Positions 1 through 9,363 of a stretch of 64,000 nucleotides of DNA are shown here, piece by piece. Origin of the DNA: Neobacillus kokaensis (lineage in GTDB: Bacteria > Bacillota > Bacilli > Bacillales > Cytobacillaceae); contig NZ_BNDS01000004.1 in the NCBI RefSeq assembly GCF_014656545.1, positions 145,242 through 209,241 on the forward strand, in the 5' to 3' direction. The notes below the pieces were generated by a model. It ran no database searches. It was not told the origin of the DNA and was given only the letters and a program-made list of their open reading frames with translations. Numbering within the stretch: the stretch's first letter is position 1; each line of letters opens with the position of its first letter. The translations under genes were made by a program, and so were the position numbers.

Positions 1-3
1 TCT

Positions 4-1203
4 CTACCAATACATCTTCCAATCCTTTATTAGCCTGATTAACGCTTCGAAGTAGTAATAGTCGCCCCAGATACAGCTCTCATCTACGCCGCGGCCGCCG
101 CCTTTGAAATAGACCGCATGCATTAAAATACCGTTCGCAGGTGCTTCAATATCTGTTGTATAGTGATTATATAAAGACTCAATCATCTTAAGAGCGGCAT
201 TTTCATAAATTCTCTTTTCCGGGTCAGTTACCGGCATATATTTACTCATTTCAAGCATCCCGCAAATGGTAATGGCAGCTGCGGAGCTGTCTCGTTCTTC
301 GTCACCTTCTGTAAAGATTAAATCCCAATAACAGATTTCGTCTTCCGGCAGCCTATTTAAATAATAGTTTGTCAGCTTCTTAGCAAGTTCGATTAAACTC
401 CAATTGTTTGTATAATGATAGCTTAACGGAAAGCCATAGATCCCCCATGCCTGCCCGCGTGCCCAGCAGGAATCATCAGAATACCCTTGGCGGGTGTTTC
501 CGTATAATGGTTCCCCTGTCTCAGGGTCCATGTAGTAAGTATGGTAGGTAGACGCGTCCGGTCTAACTATATATTTAGCAGCTTGTAATACGTGTGTCTC
601 CGCAATTTCCTTATAGATTGGTTTTCCGGTCACTTCTGATGCCCAGTAAAGTAAAGGGAGATTTAAATTACAATCAATAATCATTCTTCCGCGTTCCTTA
701 GGGTCATTTAAGTTTCCCCATGCCTGGATAATTCCAGCCTTGTCGTAATATCTGGTGATTAATAAATCAGCTGCCTTTAAAGCAATTTCCTTTGCCTCTT
801 CATTTCCGGTTAATTTATAGGCACTAACGCAGGAAAGGGTATACAAAAACCCTAAATCATGATGGTCTACTTCAATCCGTTTTTCGAGCCTTTCCTTAAA
901 GCTCTGAATTTGTTTTTCTGCTACAAGCCGATATTTTTCATGCCCTGTGTATTCGTAGGCCAGCCATAGCATTCCAGTCCAAAAGCTCGTGGTCCATTCC
1001 ACATTTTTGATAGGTTTATAGACTAGATTTTCACTGTTAGAATCAGGAAACAGGTCTGTGAAAAGGTCAAGACTTTGATCAATCTTTGCTAAAACATGGT
1101 GAATCGCTTTTTCTACAAATGACTTGTCAACTGCTGGTGTTTTCTCAAATCGTTCTATATTTTCGATCTTCTCTTTGATTACATTTACTGTATATACCGT
1201 CAT
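4..1203 (-). CDS. GH88 unsaturated glucuronyl hydrolase (UGL)
   Basis: This 399-residue protein has no signal peptide and is predicted to be cytoplasmic. It matches glycoside hydrolase family 88, which hydrates and cleaves the 4,5-unsaturated uronic acid from the non-reducing end of disaccharides made by PL8 lyases. Two aspartates sit in the family motifs: D116 in DHHDLGF and D177 in MIIDCNLNLPLLYWAS. Their spacing of 61 residues equals that of the catalytic Asp88 and Asp149 known for Bacillus sp. GL1 UGL. The gene is the last of the glycosaminoglycan operon, 18 bases after the sulfatase, and its stop lies at the window edge. Substrate preference between chondroitin and hyaluronan disaccharides cannot be read from the sequence. 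Family assignment is secure. Confidence 0.93.
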   Translation of the reverse strand: MTVYTVNVIKEKIENIERFEKTPAVDKSFVEKAIHHVLAKIDQSLDLFTDLFPDSNSENLVYKPIKNVEWTTSFWTGMLWLAYEYTGHEKYRLVAEKQIQSFKERLEKRIEVDHHDLGFLYTLSCVSAYKLTGNEEAKEIALKAADLLITRYYDKAGIIQAWGNLNDPKERGRMIIDCNLNLPLLYWASEVTGKPIYKEIAETHVLQAAKYIVRPDASTYHTYYMDPETGEPLYGNTRQGYSDDSCWARGQAWGIYGFPLSYHYTNNWSLIELAKKLTNYYLNRLPEDEICYWDLIFTEGDEERDSSAAAITICGMLEMSKYMPVTDPEKRIYENAALKMIESLYNHYTTDIEAPANGILMHAVYFKGGGRGVDESCIWGDYYYFEALIRLIKDWKMYW

Positions 1204-1221
1204 GTCACATCACCTCGGATT

Positions 1222-2634
1222 TTATAGTAAAAAAGGATCTTTCATTTCTTTAAGCCATGATCGCAGCTGCCGTTCTAATTCGTTTGCGATTGGATGTACT
1301 TGCGGGTTTTCTATATTTTCATGGTGAAGCTGATATTTATCGTTTGTTAAGTCATAGAGTAAACGAATGCATTGTTCTCCTGGAGCATAACCATGGTGGA
1401 TTACATAGGTAAATTGATGCGTTCGAATCGCTCTCCAGCCATACGCCCGATTATCCAGTCCAGCATCTCTGAATGCCTCAATTGCTTCCTTACGCCCAGG
1501 GTAGGCAGCAATAAAGGCTGCTTCCGGTCCACCGCTATTCTGGTCAAGAATATAGTCTGATAAATCGCTCCCCTCTACACTATCCGGTATATCCAGTTGA
1601 AGAAATTGAAGCAATGTGGGCATAATGTCAACCGTATTTAGCAAGAGGTCTGTTCTCCTAGGTGCAATCACCTTTGGCCAGCGGATACAGAATGGCACAC
1701 CAATCGATTCCTCATACCAGACATGCTTCGCCATCAACCCATGAGACCCCATCATTTCCCCGTGATCTGAGGTGAGAACTACTACCGTATTCTCCTCAAA
1801 CCCGTTCTCTTTGAGGAATTGCAGGATTCGTCCAAATTGATCATCAATTCCAGAAATCGCAGCAAAATAATGGAGTTGTTTCTCTTTTAATTCTTCCATA
1901 CCGCCTTCAACTGGTTCCCCAGTATGAACCTGGAATATATTTTGAGTTACATTTTCCCTTAGCGTCATTTGATCCAAGCTGTAAAGCTGCTTATATTTAT
2001 CTGGAACTTGATCAAACGGGCTATGCGGTGGATTCCACGAAACAAATAAAGCAAATGGCTTTGCTCGATTGCGATTTTCCATAAAGTTTAAAGCTTTGTC
2101 GGTTTCATGCTCCACTGACCATTTATTGACTTTGATTTTTTTCGGGCTGTTGTTCCAATAATGGGGAGATAGATGCTCATCCCATGCACCGTAGGAATAC
2201 CAGTATTGAAATCCATGTCGTTTTGGTCCTGGGGGCGTAAAGGCATCCCACTCCTTTGCGCCGGATACAGGCTGATCTGTCACATTAAGTTCCGGCAGGT
2301 CAAGATGCCATTTCCCTATATATCCTGTCTGGTAGCCAGCGTCCACGAGAACATCACTGATACAAGTTTCTTCAGGACGCAGCATGACATCAGCGCCTAT
2401 TTTACAATTTGTATACACCCCCGTGCTCATCGGGTAGCGGCCCGTCAGCAAGGAGGCCCGGTGTGGCGAGCATAACGGAGAGCATGTAACAGCATGTGAA
2501 AACACAACGCTCTCATCCGCAAAAGCATCAATATTTGGTGTTTGAACGCAGTCTTCCCCCTCATACCCTACCGCCTGACGACGCCACTGATCTGCAAAAA
2601 TATAAATTAGGTTGGGACGCTGAGTGCCCTCCAT
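1222..2634 (-). CDS. Cys-type sulfatase, cytoplasmic
   Basis: This is a 470-residue sulfatase of the alkaline phosphatase-like superfamily. The activation motif is C55-S-P-H-R59 followed by ASLLTGRYP, so Cys55 must be oxidised to formylglycine before the enzyme works. Other superfamily signs are the N-terminal IFADQW metal site and LTSDHGEMMGSHG near residue 290. No signal peptide is visible, so the substrate should be an imported sulfated oligosaccharide, probably a sulfated unsaturated disaccharide given the PL8 and GH88 neighbours. It lies 24 bases downstream of the PL8 gene in the same operon. The FGE encoded at 62789-63763 has both active-site cysteines and is the natural candidate activator. 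The exact sulfate position (2-O, 4-O or 6-O) is unknown. Confidence 0.92.
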   Translation of the reverse strand: MEGTQRPNLIYIFADQWRRQAVGYEGEDCVQTPNIDAFADESVVFSHAVTCSPLCSPHRASLLTGRYPMSTGVYTNCKIGADVMLRPEETCISDVLVDAGYQTGYIGKWHLDLPELNVTDQPVSGAKEWDAFTPPGPKRHGFQYWYSYGAWDEHLSPHYWNNSPKKIKVNKWSVEHETDKALNFMENRNRAKPFALFVSWNPPHSPFDQVPDKYKQLYSLDQMTLRENVTQNIFQVHTGEPVEGGMEELKEKQLHYFAAISGIDDQFGRILQFLKENGFEENTVVVLTSDHGEMMGSHGLMAKHVWYEESIGVPFCIRWPKVIAPRRTDLLLNTVDIMPTLLQFLQLDIPDSVEGSDLSDYILDQNSGGPEAAFIAAYPGRKEAIEAFRDAGLDNRAYGWRAIRTHQFTYVIHHGYAPGEQCIRLLYDLTNDKYQLHHENIENPQVHPIANELERQLRSWLKEMKDPFLL

Positions 2635-2658
2635 TAAGTTCCTCTCCTTTAAATCGTG

Positions 2659-5600
2659 TTATCTCATTGAATGTGTACTATTTCCTTTTTTACTAGGAAT
2701 CATTTTAAGTTTAATGGTGAAACTTTTACCATGGGATTGATCTGTGTTTACCTTTAACTTGATCGATGGCTTTGTTTGTTCAACCATGACATTTTCATCC
2801 GCTTCTAGAACATTGAAGGCCTTGCCATCTATTTCAATTTCAATGTATCCCTTGTTTTCCATTGTTGGATCTGATACCGCCATGTGAAGAATGCCATCAA
2901 TCTCCTGCATCGTAATCGAAGCTTTTTGATAAACAGTTAACGGACCAACAGATTGCTTTTCATCATTCCAAAAATTAGCGCCAATGATGTTTTGCTTTAC
3001 ATCTTGCACAGCTTGAACGGCCGAATCATTTCTCAGGATCTTAATCTCCGGATTGTCAGCGTATTGTTCGGTCTGGGCCATATTGGAACCTGGTAAGAGA
3101 ACATAGGAATACGTGTCATTTTCGGGTTTAATACCATGGTCAAACCACAACGTTGCATAGGATCTCTTAATTAGCTCAGTTGGACCTCCATAATTAATAT
3201 CCTTCCATGCGCCTGTTCGTTCCTCTTTTTTCACTTCAAGAGATTTACCTTCCGGGAAGTAGTAGCCTATATCCGAGCCGGCTACGTTTCCTTCAAGATA
3301 AGCCCATTTAGCTTCAACAGAAAGGGGGATGCCGCTCTTTAGTTCAGGCTTCTTCCCATTGATGATCAGTTCATTTGAACCATCGTTTCTTATCTTTCTG
3401 TTTTCTACAATCGTTTCAATATTGCGCGCCTCAATACTGGTAATACCAGCACCAAGCGCAACAATTTCGTTATCAAACATAAACCAGGACTTTTTAGCGG
3501 AAAGGCTGCTGTTCCAAGCCTTATAGGACATCCCCGCTGTGCCAATATTGTTAAGCGTCGAACCTCCTACCCATGACTCTTTGGAGGTATGTTCGCCGCT
3601 TCCATCTGCCCTCTTCATTGTATCTACCGTAGTACCAGGCATCCGATAAGGATCGACAGTTGGCCAGAAATTATCGCTGTATTGAGCTAAATCTGCATTA
3701 TACAAATATGTCATGCCTTCCCCGGTATACCAGCCCTTACGGTTTTCATTATTCATATCCTCATAGTTTTGGATTCTATTAGAATACATGCTAATACCGA
3801 AGGCATAACCTGGTTTTCTGTGTACCACACGGTCCATTGCGGCAAAGGTTTTGTGAAAATCAAGATCACCGCGCGGGGTAACCTTCGAGTCTTCTAAAAG
3901 CTGCTTAGCTAAAGTAATGTCGGTAAAGTTATTAGCGTTCTGAAAATAATCTAAATACGTGTCTTCCTGAAGCCAATATTTTGCCATACTCTTATATTTA
4001 TCTGCATAAGGCTGCGGTGCGAACTGGGCCATCCGGATTACACTTTTGAGAATAGTTTGGCCTGCCCGGTGATCTTGAAGGAAATCACGTGAAATGGCTC
4101 TTCCTCTAACCATATCCATTAAAGCGCCCTTATACATAAATGGCTCATAAGCATCTTCAATCCAGTTATAGACATTCTTCACCTTCGGGTCAGTTACCTT
4201 CCAGGTAGAATCACTTAACAGTGTCAGCATGTCAGTTAAACCTTCAATTAAAACAATTCCATATGACCCGTTATAGGCAATATTCTCATGCTGTACAAAC
4301 GAGCCATCTTCGTAAAAACCGTCACCCTCTGTCACATTTTCAAAGGTCTGACTTAAAGCATCCCTTGCCGCAGCAATCTTATTGGCATCCTTTACAATCA
4401 CTCCGCGAATTCCTACTACCTTGCTTACATCAATACGGTTAGCTCCTAAAGCCTCACGATAATTTTCCGGGGTGGTGGCCCCTGACTTTGTTGGATCCGG
4501 CTGGAAGTGGTCTACTGCCTTTAAGTAACGCTGAATTGTTTCTTGATCCAGGTAGTCGTATAAAAGAATCATTATGCTGTTTAATTCGTTGGGAACACCA
4601 ATTTCCCAATGCCACCAATTGCTATACTGTTTAATACTTTCGTTATAGCGGTTATTATACAACCACTCAAGGGCATCCGATATATCCTTGAGCAGCTTTG
4701 GATTACGGTAAAGTGTGGAGTATTTATTAGCAAACGCTTTAGCCATGGTTGTTATATTTCGATAGCTGTCCCGAATAGCGGCTGAATCATCCGTACTAGA
4801 ATAATTAATCCATAAATAGGAACGGTCCTTGTTTTTATTCATCGTTTTCCAAAGTTCTTCCGCTGATTTCGTCTGGCTCTTAATCATTTGATTCATTCGC
4901 TCATTAGATTGGTCAAATGAATCAAGACCAGTCATAAGGTTTTCCCATTTAATGCGCAGCTGATCAAATTCATCCTTCACCGAATCTGTCACCATAATTT
5001 GGCTCTCACTTTTTAATTGCCCACCCGCTGTTTCAACTGTAATAATAGCGGTTCCTTGTGATTTTGCTTCGATAAGGCCGTTTTGAACGGAAACTACATC
5101 ATTATTTGAAGACCGCCAAATTAAGTTTTTTGAATCAGCATTTTGCGGAGCAAATTCAGCGTGAAGCAGACGGAGCTGACCTTTTTCAAGGCTTAGCTTT
5201 TTAGGGTTTAAGACAAGTTCCGTGAACACGGGCCTTTCTAACGCCTCATTCCTGGCCACTTTTACTAGGACACTGTCCATATGCCCATTGTCGGTTGCAG
5301 CATAAATGACCGCTTCACCTTCACTCACCCCAGTTACATTAGCGTTTTGATCCACTAATGCAACGGAATCATCGGTTGAAAACCAGGAAAGCTTTGAACT
5401 AGCATTAACTGGAGTCATTTTTGCATGTAATAGAGCTGATTCCTGTTCCTTTAACGTTATCTCCTTCTCATCAAGAACAATAGACGTAGCCGGTTGTGTC
5501 AATTGAAAGGCTGTATCATCAAACATTGCAGTGCCTGTGCCTGTTTCAAAAAAGAGCTGGACCCTGATACTTGTGGCATTGGCCGGAGTCTTTACATTCA

Positions 5601-6069
5601 TCTTGATTTCCGACCAATCATGGGTACCGGTTAATCGGGAGGAATATAATAAATCAAGCTGTTGGGTTCCTTCATATAAAACTACCCTCATTCGTGCTCC
5701 TTGGCCGCTGACAATATCCTTCGTCTTAATCCAACTGCTTAGCTGATACGTTTTTCCACCTTGTACAGGGACATCCTGGGATACAGCTGTCCTTGCTGTC
5801 TGGTCAGCCGAAATTTTCAGTCCAAAATTACCCGTGCGGCTAGCATCTTTAGAAATAGATACAACCGGATTACCAGTTGGTTTCCACACACTCCAATTAG
5901 ATGCCCCTAATTGATCCCAGCCGCTTTTCGGAGCTTCTGTTTCCTCGAATCCTGTATTCGATAATTGAATCTCTCCTTCAGCAAAGGTTAATGGGACGTT
6001 TACGGTGATGGCTAAGATCAATGACAAAATCATGAAAATGGATAAACCCTTTTTTCGCATCAGCTTCAT
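2659..6069 (-). CDS. Secreted PL8 polysaccharide lyase with two Big2 domains (hyaluronate/chondroitin lyase)
   Basis: This 1136-residue protein begins with a signal peptide (MRKKG, then a hydrophobic run ending TFA-EGE near residue 31). Residues 30-190 look like a beta-sandwich carbohydrate-binding module. Two bacterial Ig-like Big2 domains follow at about 195-270 and 283-360. The alpha/alpha-toroid PL8 domain starts near 365 with the aromatic patch NWW (484-486). Putative catalytic residues are N544, H594 and Y603, plus R657 and R661 in RGRAISR. The spacings N-H 50, H-Y 9 and Y-R 54 equal those known for Streptococcus pneumoniae hyaluronate lyase (N349, H399, Y408, R462). It would cut hyaluronan or chondroitin by beta-elimination outside the cell. 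Xanthan lyase is a less likely PL8 alternative given the sulfatase and GH88 neighbours. Confidence 0.9.
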   Translation of the reverse strand: MKLMRKKGLSIFMILSLILAITVNVPLTFAEGEIQLSNTGFEETEAPKSGWDQLGASNWSVWKPTGNPVVSISKDASRTGNFGLKISADQTARTAVSQDVPVQGGKTYQLSSWIKTKDIVSGQGARMRVVLYEGTQQLDLLYSSRLTGTHDWSEIKMNVKTPANATSIRVQLFFETGTGTAMFDDTAFQLTQPATSIVLDEKEITLKEQESALLHAKMTPVNASSKLSWFSTDDSVALVDQNANVTGVSEGEAVIYAATDNGHMDSVLVKVARNEALERPVFTELVLNPKKLSLEKGQLRLLHAEFAPQNADSKNLIWRSSNNDVVSVQNGLIEAKSQGTAIITVETAGGQLKSESQIMVTDSVKDEFDQLRIKWENLMTGLDSFDQSNERMNQMIKSQTKSAEELWKTMNKNKDRSYLWINYSSTDDSAAIRDSYRNITTMAKAFANKYSTLYRNPKLLKDISDALEWLYNNRYNESIKQYSNWWHWEIGVPNELNSIMILLYDYLDQETIQRYLKAVDHFQPDPTKSGATTPENYREALGANRIDVSKVVGIRGVIVKDANKIAAARDALSQTFENVTEGDGFYEDGSFVQHENIAYNGSYGIVLIEGLTDMLTLLSDSTWKVTDPKVKNVYNWIEDAYEPFMYKGALMDMVRGRAISRDFLQDHRAGQTILKSVIRMAQFAPQPYADKYKSMAKYWLQEDTYLDYFQNANNFTDITLAKQLLEDSKVTPRGDLDFHKTFAAMDRVVHRKPGYAFGISMYSNRIQNYEDMNNENRKGWYTGEGMTYLYNADLAQYSDNFWPTVDPYRMPGTTVDTMKRADGSGEHTSKESWVGGSTLNNIGTAGMSYKAWNSSLSAKKSWFMFDNEIVALGAGITSIEARNIETIVENRKIRNDGSNELIINGKKPELKSGIPLSVEAKWAYLEGNVAGSDIGYYFPEGKSLEVKKEERTGAWKDINYGGPTELIKRSYATLWFDHGIKPENDTYSYVLLPGSNMAQTEQYADNPEIKILRNDSAVQAVQDVKQNIIGANFWNDEKQSVGPLTVYQKASITMQEIDGILHMAVSDPTMENKGYIEIEIDGKAFNVLEADENVMVEQTKPSIKLKVNTDQSHGKSFTIKLKMIPSKKGNSTHSMR

Positions 6070-6088
6070 TTTTATTTGTTTCGCTCCT

Positions 6089-6958
6089 TTATCCTTTTAT
6101 TCCGGTGTTGGCGACTCCCTTAATAAAATGGTCTTGAGCTAAGAAGTAAACAATGATGGTTGGTACGATGGCGGAAACTGCTGCTGCCATCAACAATGCA
6201 TATTCTGTATTATATTCAGTAATAAAATGCTGAATGCCAAGCTGTAATGTATATAAGTGGTCAGATGTCAAATAAATTAATGGTCCTAGAAAATCGTTCC
6301 ATGAATGCATAAAAGAAAAAATGACAAGTGTTGCAATTGCCGGCTTTGACAACGGGAGAATAATCCTCCAGTAGATGCCAAACTCACTTAAACCATCAAT
6401 CCTCGCTGCTTCGAGCAGTTCATCCGGGATAGATAGGAAGAATTGGCGGAACAAGAACACACCAAATGGATTAAATGCTCCAAGAATAATCAATGCCCAG
6501 TGAGAATTGACTAATCCAAGCTGCTTCATCAGCATAAACTGCGGAATCATCATAACCTGGTAAGGAATCATCATGGTTGCCACATAGATAAAAAACAGCC
6601 TGTTGCTTTCTGGAAACTTGATCTTGGCAAAAGCATAACCAGCAAGAGAACTATTAATAATAACTAATATGGTGGTGATTACCGCAATCTTTAAGGTGTT
6701 TAGGTAATACAAATAAAATGGGACAGTCGTCCAAACTTTTGTATAGTTATCCCAATGGAATGTTTCTGGAATCCATTTAATAGGGAAGCCAAATATTTCT
6801 GTTTCTGCTTTCAATGAAGCCGAAACCATCCATACAAATGGCAGCACCATCGTCAATGAAACAAGAATAATGACAAGGTATTTTATTATTTGACTAACAG
6901 ATATTTTTCGCTTCTTTACTTCAGGTGTATATACTGACGCTTCAGTGGCGATATTCAT
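6089..6958 (-). CDS. Sugar ABC transporter permease, CUT1 family (MalG/AraQ type)
   Basis: This 289-residue integral membrane protein has about six transmembrane segments. The cytoplasmic EAA loop reads EAARIDGLSEFGIYWRIILP, where the shared ATPase docks. The C-terminus (HFIKGVANTGIKG) is typical of the MalG-like subunit. It lies 20 bases upstream of the PL8 gene and 26 bases downstream of the partner permease, so these are one operon. Its likely cargo is unsaturated glycosaminoglycan oligosaccharides made by the adjacent lyase; this is inferred from context. Confidence 0.93.
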   Translation of the reverse strand: MNIATEASVYTPEVKKRKISVSQIIKYLVIILVSLTMVLPFVWMVSASLKAETEIFGFPIKWIPETFHWDNYTKVWTTVPFYLYYLNTLKIAVITTILVIINSSLAGYAFAKIKFPESNRLFFIYVATMMIPYQVMMIPQFMLMKQLGLVNSHWALIILGAFNPFGVFLFRQFFLSIPDELLEAARIDGLSEFGIYWRIILPLSKPAIATLVIFSFMHSWNDFLGPLIYLTSDHLYTLQLGIQHFITEYNTEYALLMAAAVSAIVPTIIVYFLAQDHFIKGVANTGIKG

Positions 6959-6983
6959 GAATCTTGCTCCTTTCTTTTGTTGT

Positions 6984-7883
6984 TTAATAATTCACCCATT
7001 TTTTCTGTCCCTTAAATTGGATGACGGAAATGATTAAGATCACTAGGAATAAGACATAAGCCATTGCAGAAGCGTATCCATATTCGAATTGCTTAAAGGC
7101 TGTGTTATAAATATCGTACACTAGCACATGAGTAGACCTGCCCGGCCCTCCTCCAGTTAAAACATAGATTAAATCAAATACTTTAAAAGAATTAATCACG
7201 CCAATAATTGTGGTAAAGAACAACACCGGAGATAGCATTGGCAGTGTGATATGAAAGAATTTTGAAATCTTCCCTGCTCCATCTAATTCGGCGGCTTCAT
7301 AAAGGTAATCAGGAATGTTTTGCAGCCCTGCTAAAAATAGAATCATATAATACCCAACCGAATGCCAAATATATACAACGGAAACAGAAAGTAATGCCCA
7401 GCTTGGTGACGACAGCCAGCCAGGGGGAGCATCAATCCCGAGCTTCATTAGAGTCCCATTAATCGGTCCCAGTGATGGATTAAAAATCAACTGCCAAACC
7501 GCTGCAACAGCAATGGTTGCCGTAACATATGGCAAGAAAACAGCAGTCCTAAAAACCTTCACAAAGCGTACCCCCTGATTTAAAGCCACGGCAATTAATA
7601 CCGAAATCAATAAGGTAATTGGTACGGAAATTAACATGAAAAGGATGCTATTAATAAACGAGATTCGGAAATTAGCATCATCCAATAGCTTTTTATAGTT
7701 TTCCAATCCAATAAACTCTATATTTCCAAAACCATTCCATGAGGTAAAACTCATGATAAAAGACGCGATAACGGGAATAAGAATAAATAAAAGGAAACCG
7801 ATAATATTCGGAAGAAGAAAGGTATAGCCAACAAGACGATTCCGTCTAATTGTTTTTGACTTCACCTTATTTCGTGGCTTCAT
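6984..7883 (-). CDS. Sugar ABC transporter permease, CUT1 family (MalF/UgpA type)
   Basis: This 299-residue permease has six predicted transmembrane segments and an EAA loop EAAELDGAGKISKFFHITLP. A basic N-terminus (KPRNKVKSKTIRRNR) precedes the first membrane segment, as is usual for the MalF-like partner. It sits between the binding protein gene (gap 75 bases) and the MalG-like permease (gap 25 bases). No ATP-binding subunit is encoded beside it. In Bacillus species such importers share the MsmX ATPase encoded elsewhere, which is established for related systems and inferred here. Confidence 0.93.
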   Translation of the reverse strand: MKPRNKVKSKTIRRNRLVGYTFLLPNIIGFLLFILIPVIASFIMSFTSWNGFGNIEFIGLENYKKLLDDANFRISFINSILFMLISVPITLLISVLIAVALNQGVRFVKVFRTAVFLPYVTATIAVAAVWQLIFNPSLGPINGTLMKLGIDAPPGWLSSPSWALLSVSVVYIWHSVGYYMILFLAGLQNIPDYLYEAAELDGAGKISKFFHITLPMLSPVLFFTTIIGVINSFKVFDLIYVLTGGGPGRSTHVLVYDIYNTAFKQFEYGYASAMAYVLFLVILIISVIQFKGQKKWVNY

Positions 7884-7958
7884 TGCGTTCAGTCCTTTCT
7901 ATTAAAGAGCGGGCACCGCTGTCTTGATATAAAAGCAGTGCCGCACTTACCGAGGTGT

Positions 7959-9248
7959 CTATTTGTCGTACTTACTTGCCCATTCATCTTTTACACGTTT
8001 TGTAATTTCCTTAATCGTGTCATCAACTGATCTTTGCCCAATTAAAGCAAGCTCGCCTTCTTGTTTAAAGATTTGTTCGACAACGATATTTTTTACACCC
8101 TGCAGCATTGGATACTCTGGATATTCTTTTGTTTCTAAGAAATAGTGAAGGTTTTTCGGCTTTTGCGTTCCGTCACCCAGATAAGCTGCTTCTACATCCT
8201 TGTCCATATAACCCGTCAAGTATCCTTCAGAAGCAAGCAGCTCTGCGCCTTCTTTACCCGTCATATATTTTAAGAATTCAAAAGCTTCTTTTGGATGCTT
8301 GGTATTTTTGTTCATCATGATGGAAACCGGTAATGCCAGCGATGTATTCTTTGTTACACCTTCTGGATGTGGAATCGGAACAACATCCCAATCAAATTTT
8401 ACTGTTCCTTCTTTTTCTCCTTGGCGAAGCTGGGCAACATGCCAGTCACCAATAATGTTCATGGCAATATTTCCTTTCTGGAATGCGGCATTATAATGGG
8501 CACCTGTCGATACCTGTTCAGACCATTTCATAATGGAACCATCTTTTTCAAGGTCAACCCTTAATTGCAAGGCATCCTTAAACGGTGAAAGATCTTTATC
8601 GATAACGGATGCTCCTTTTTGCACCGCGCTCATATACCAGGTTTGCGGCCATTGTTGTAAGTAAGCGCCGTAAACCTTTTTTTCTCCGTTCCCGCTCGTC
8701 ATTTTCTTCGCTAATTCGCGAAATTCATTCCAGGTCATATCATCGCTTGGATAAGGTACACCTTTTTCATCAAACAATGTCTTATTGTAATAGAGCATCC
8801 AATTTGATTTACGATACGGCAGGCTCAATACTTTGCCATCCGCTTTATAGGTTTCAAACATCGATCCATAGCCTGCAACATCCATTCCGCTGTCTTTTAT
8901 ATAGTCATCAAGCGGTGCGAGGATCCCAGTGTCAATCATATTGTCCATTTGTCCGGTGAATAAGTCATAGCCATCTCCACCAGAAAGCTGCATCCGAATT
9001 TTTTCATAATATTGCTGCTGCGGAAAGGTTTCAAAAGTAATATCAATATCTGGATGATCCTTTTTAAAATTTTCATAGCCTTTTTTGAATACTTCCTCAT
9101 CTGCTGGGAAAACTGCCATTTTTAGACTGACTTTTCCATCCTTACTGTCTTCTGTTGCATTTCCTTTCTCTGTTCCCCCATTCGAACAGCCAACAATCAG
9201 TCCGATGCAGAGAAGAATAACAGCCGCTAAACTAAATCTTCTTTTCAT
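7959..9248 (-). CDS. Sugar ABC transporter substrate-binding lipoprotein (glycosaminoglycan operon)
   Basis: This 429-residue family 1 extracellular solute-binding protein has a lipoprotein signal: positively charged start MKRRF, a hydrophobic core and a lipobox ending G-C near residue 21 (LIVGCSNGG). The body has the usual features of the family (YDLFTGQMDNMID, LPYRKSNWMLYYNKTLFDEKGVPYP split over the mature chain). It is the first gene of the minus-strand operon and so should be the most highly expressed component. Upstream is only 115 bases to the divergent histidine kinase start, containing a cre-like box. The ligand is probably an unsaturated glycosaminoglycan disaccharide or oligosaccharide, inferred from its neighbours. 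Confidence 0.93.
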   Translation of the reverse strand: MKRRFSLAAVILLCIGLIVGCSNGGTEKGNATEDSKDGKVSLKMAVFPADEEVFKKGYENFKKDHPDIDITFETFPQQQYYEKIRMQLSGGDGYDLFTGQMDNMIDTGILAPLDDYIKDSGMDVAGYGSMFETYKADGKVLSLPYRKSNWMLYYNKTLFDEKGVPYPSDDMTWNEFRELAKKMTSGNGEKKVYGAYLQQWPQTWYMSAVQKGASVIDKDLSPFKDALQLRVDLEKDGSIMKWSEQVSTGAHYNAAFQKGNIAMNIIGDWHVAQLRQGEKEGTVKFDWDVVPIPHPEGVTKNTSLALPVSIMMNKNTKHPKEAFEFLKYMTGKEGAELLASEGYLTGYMDKDVEAAYLGDGTQKPKNLHYFLETKEYPEYPMLQGVKNIVVEQIFKQEGELALIGQRSVDDTIKEITKRVKDEWASKYDK

Positions 9249-9294
9249 CCAATATCTCCCCTTTAAATTTGAGAATATTTTGTTATATACTAAG

Positions 9295-9309
9295 TGTAAG
9301 TGTTTTCAT
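9295..9309 (-). promoter_or_regulatory. cre-like box in the divergent promoter region of the GAG operon
   Basis: On the minus strand the site reads ATGAAAACACTTACA, which matches 14 of 15 positions of the CcpA consensus WTGNAANCGNWNNCW; the central CG is CA. It lies about 50 bases upstream of the binding protein start and within the 115-base gap shared with the histidine kinase gene. Single mismatched sites arise by chance in AT-rich DNA, so this is a candidate only. Confidence 0.4.
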
Positions 9310-9363
9310 AATCTGCAAAAAGTAGAAAAAAACTTTCCCCCTATTGGACCAGGAGTGACGATC

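Noticed and set aside
9085..9363. Upstream extension of the histidine kinase frame by 93 codons
   Set aside because: It lies antisense over the binding protein gene and its upstream region, lacks a ribosome binding site, and a good site precedes ATG 9364.
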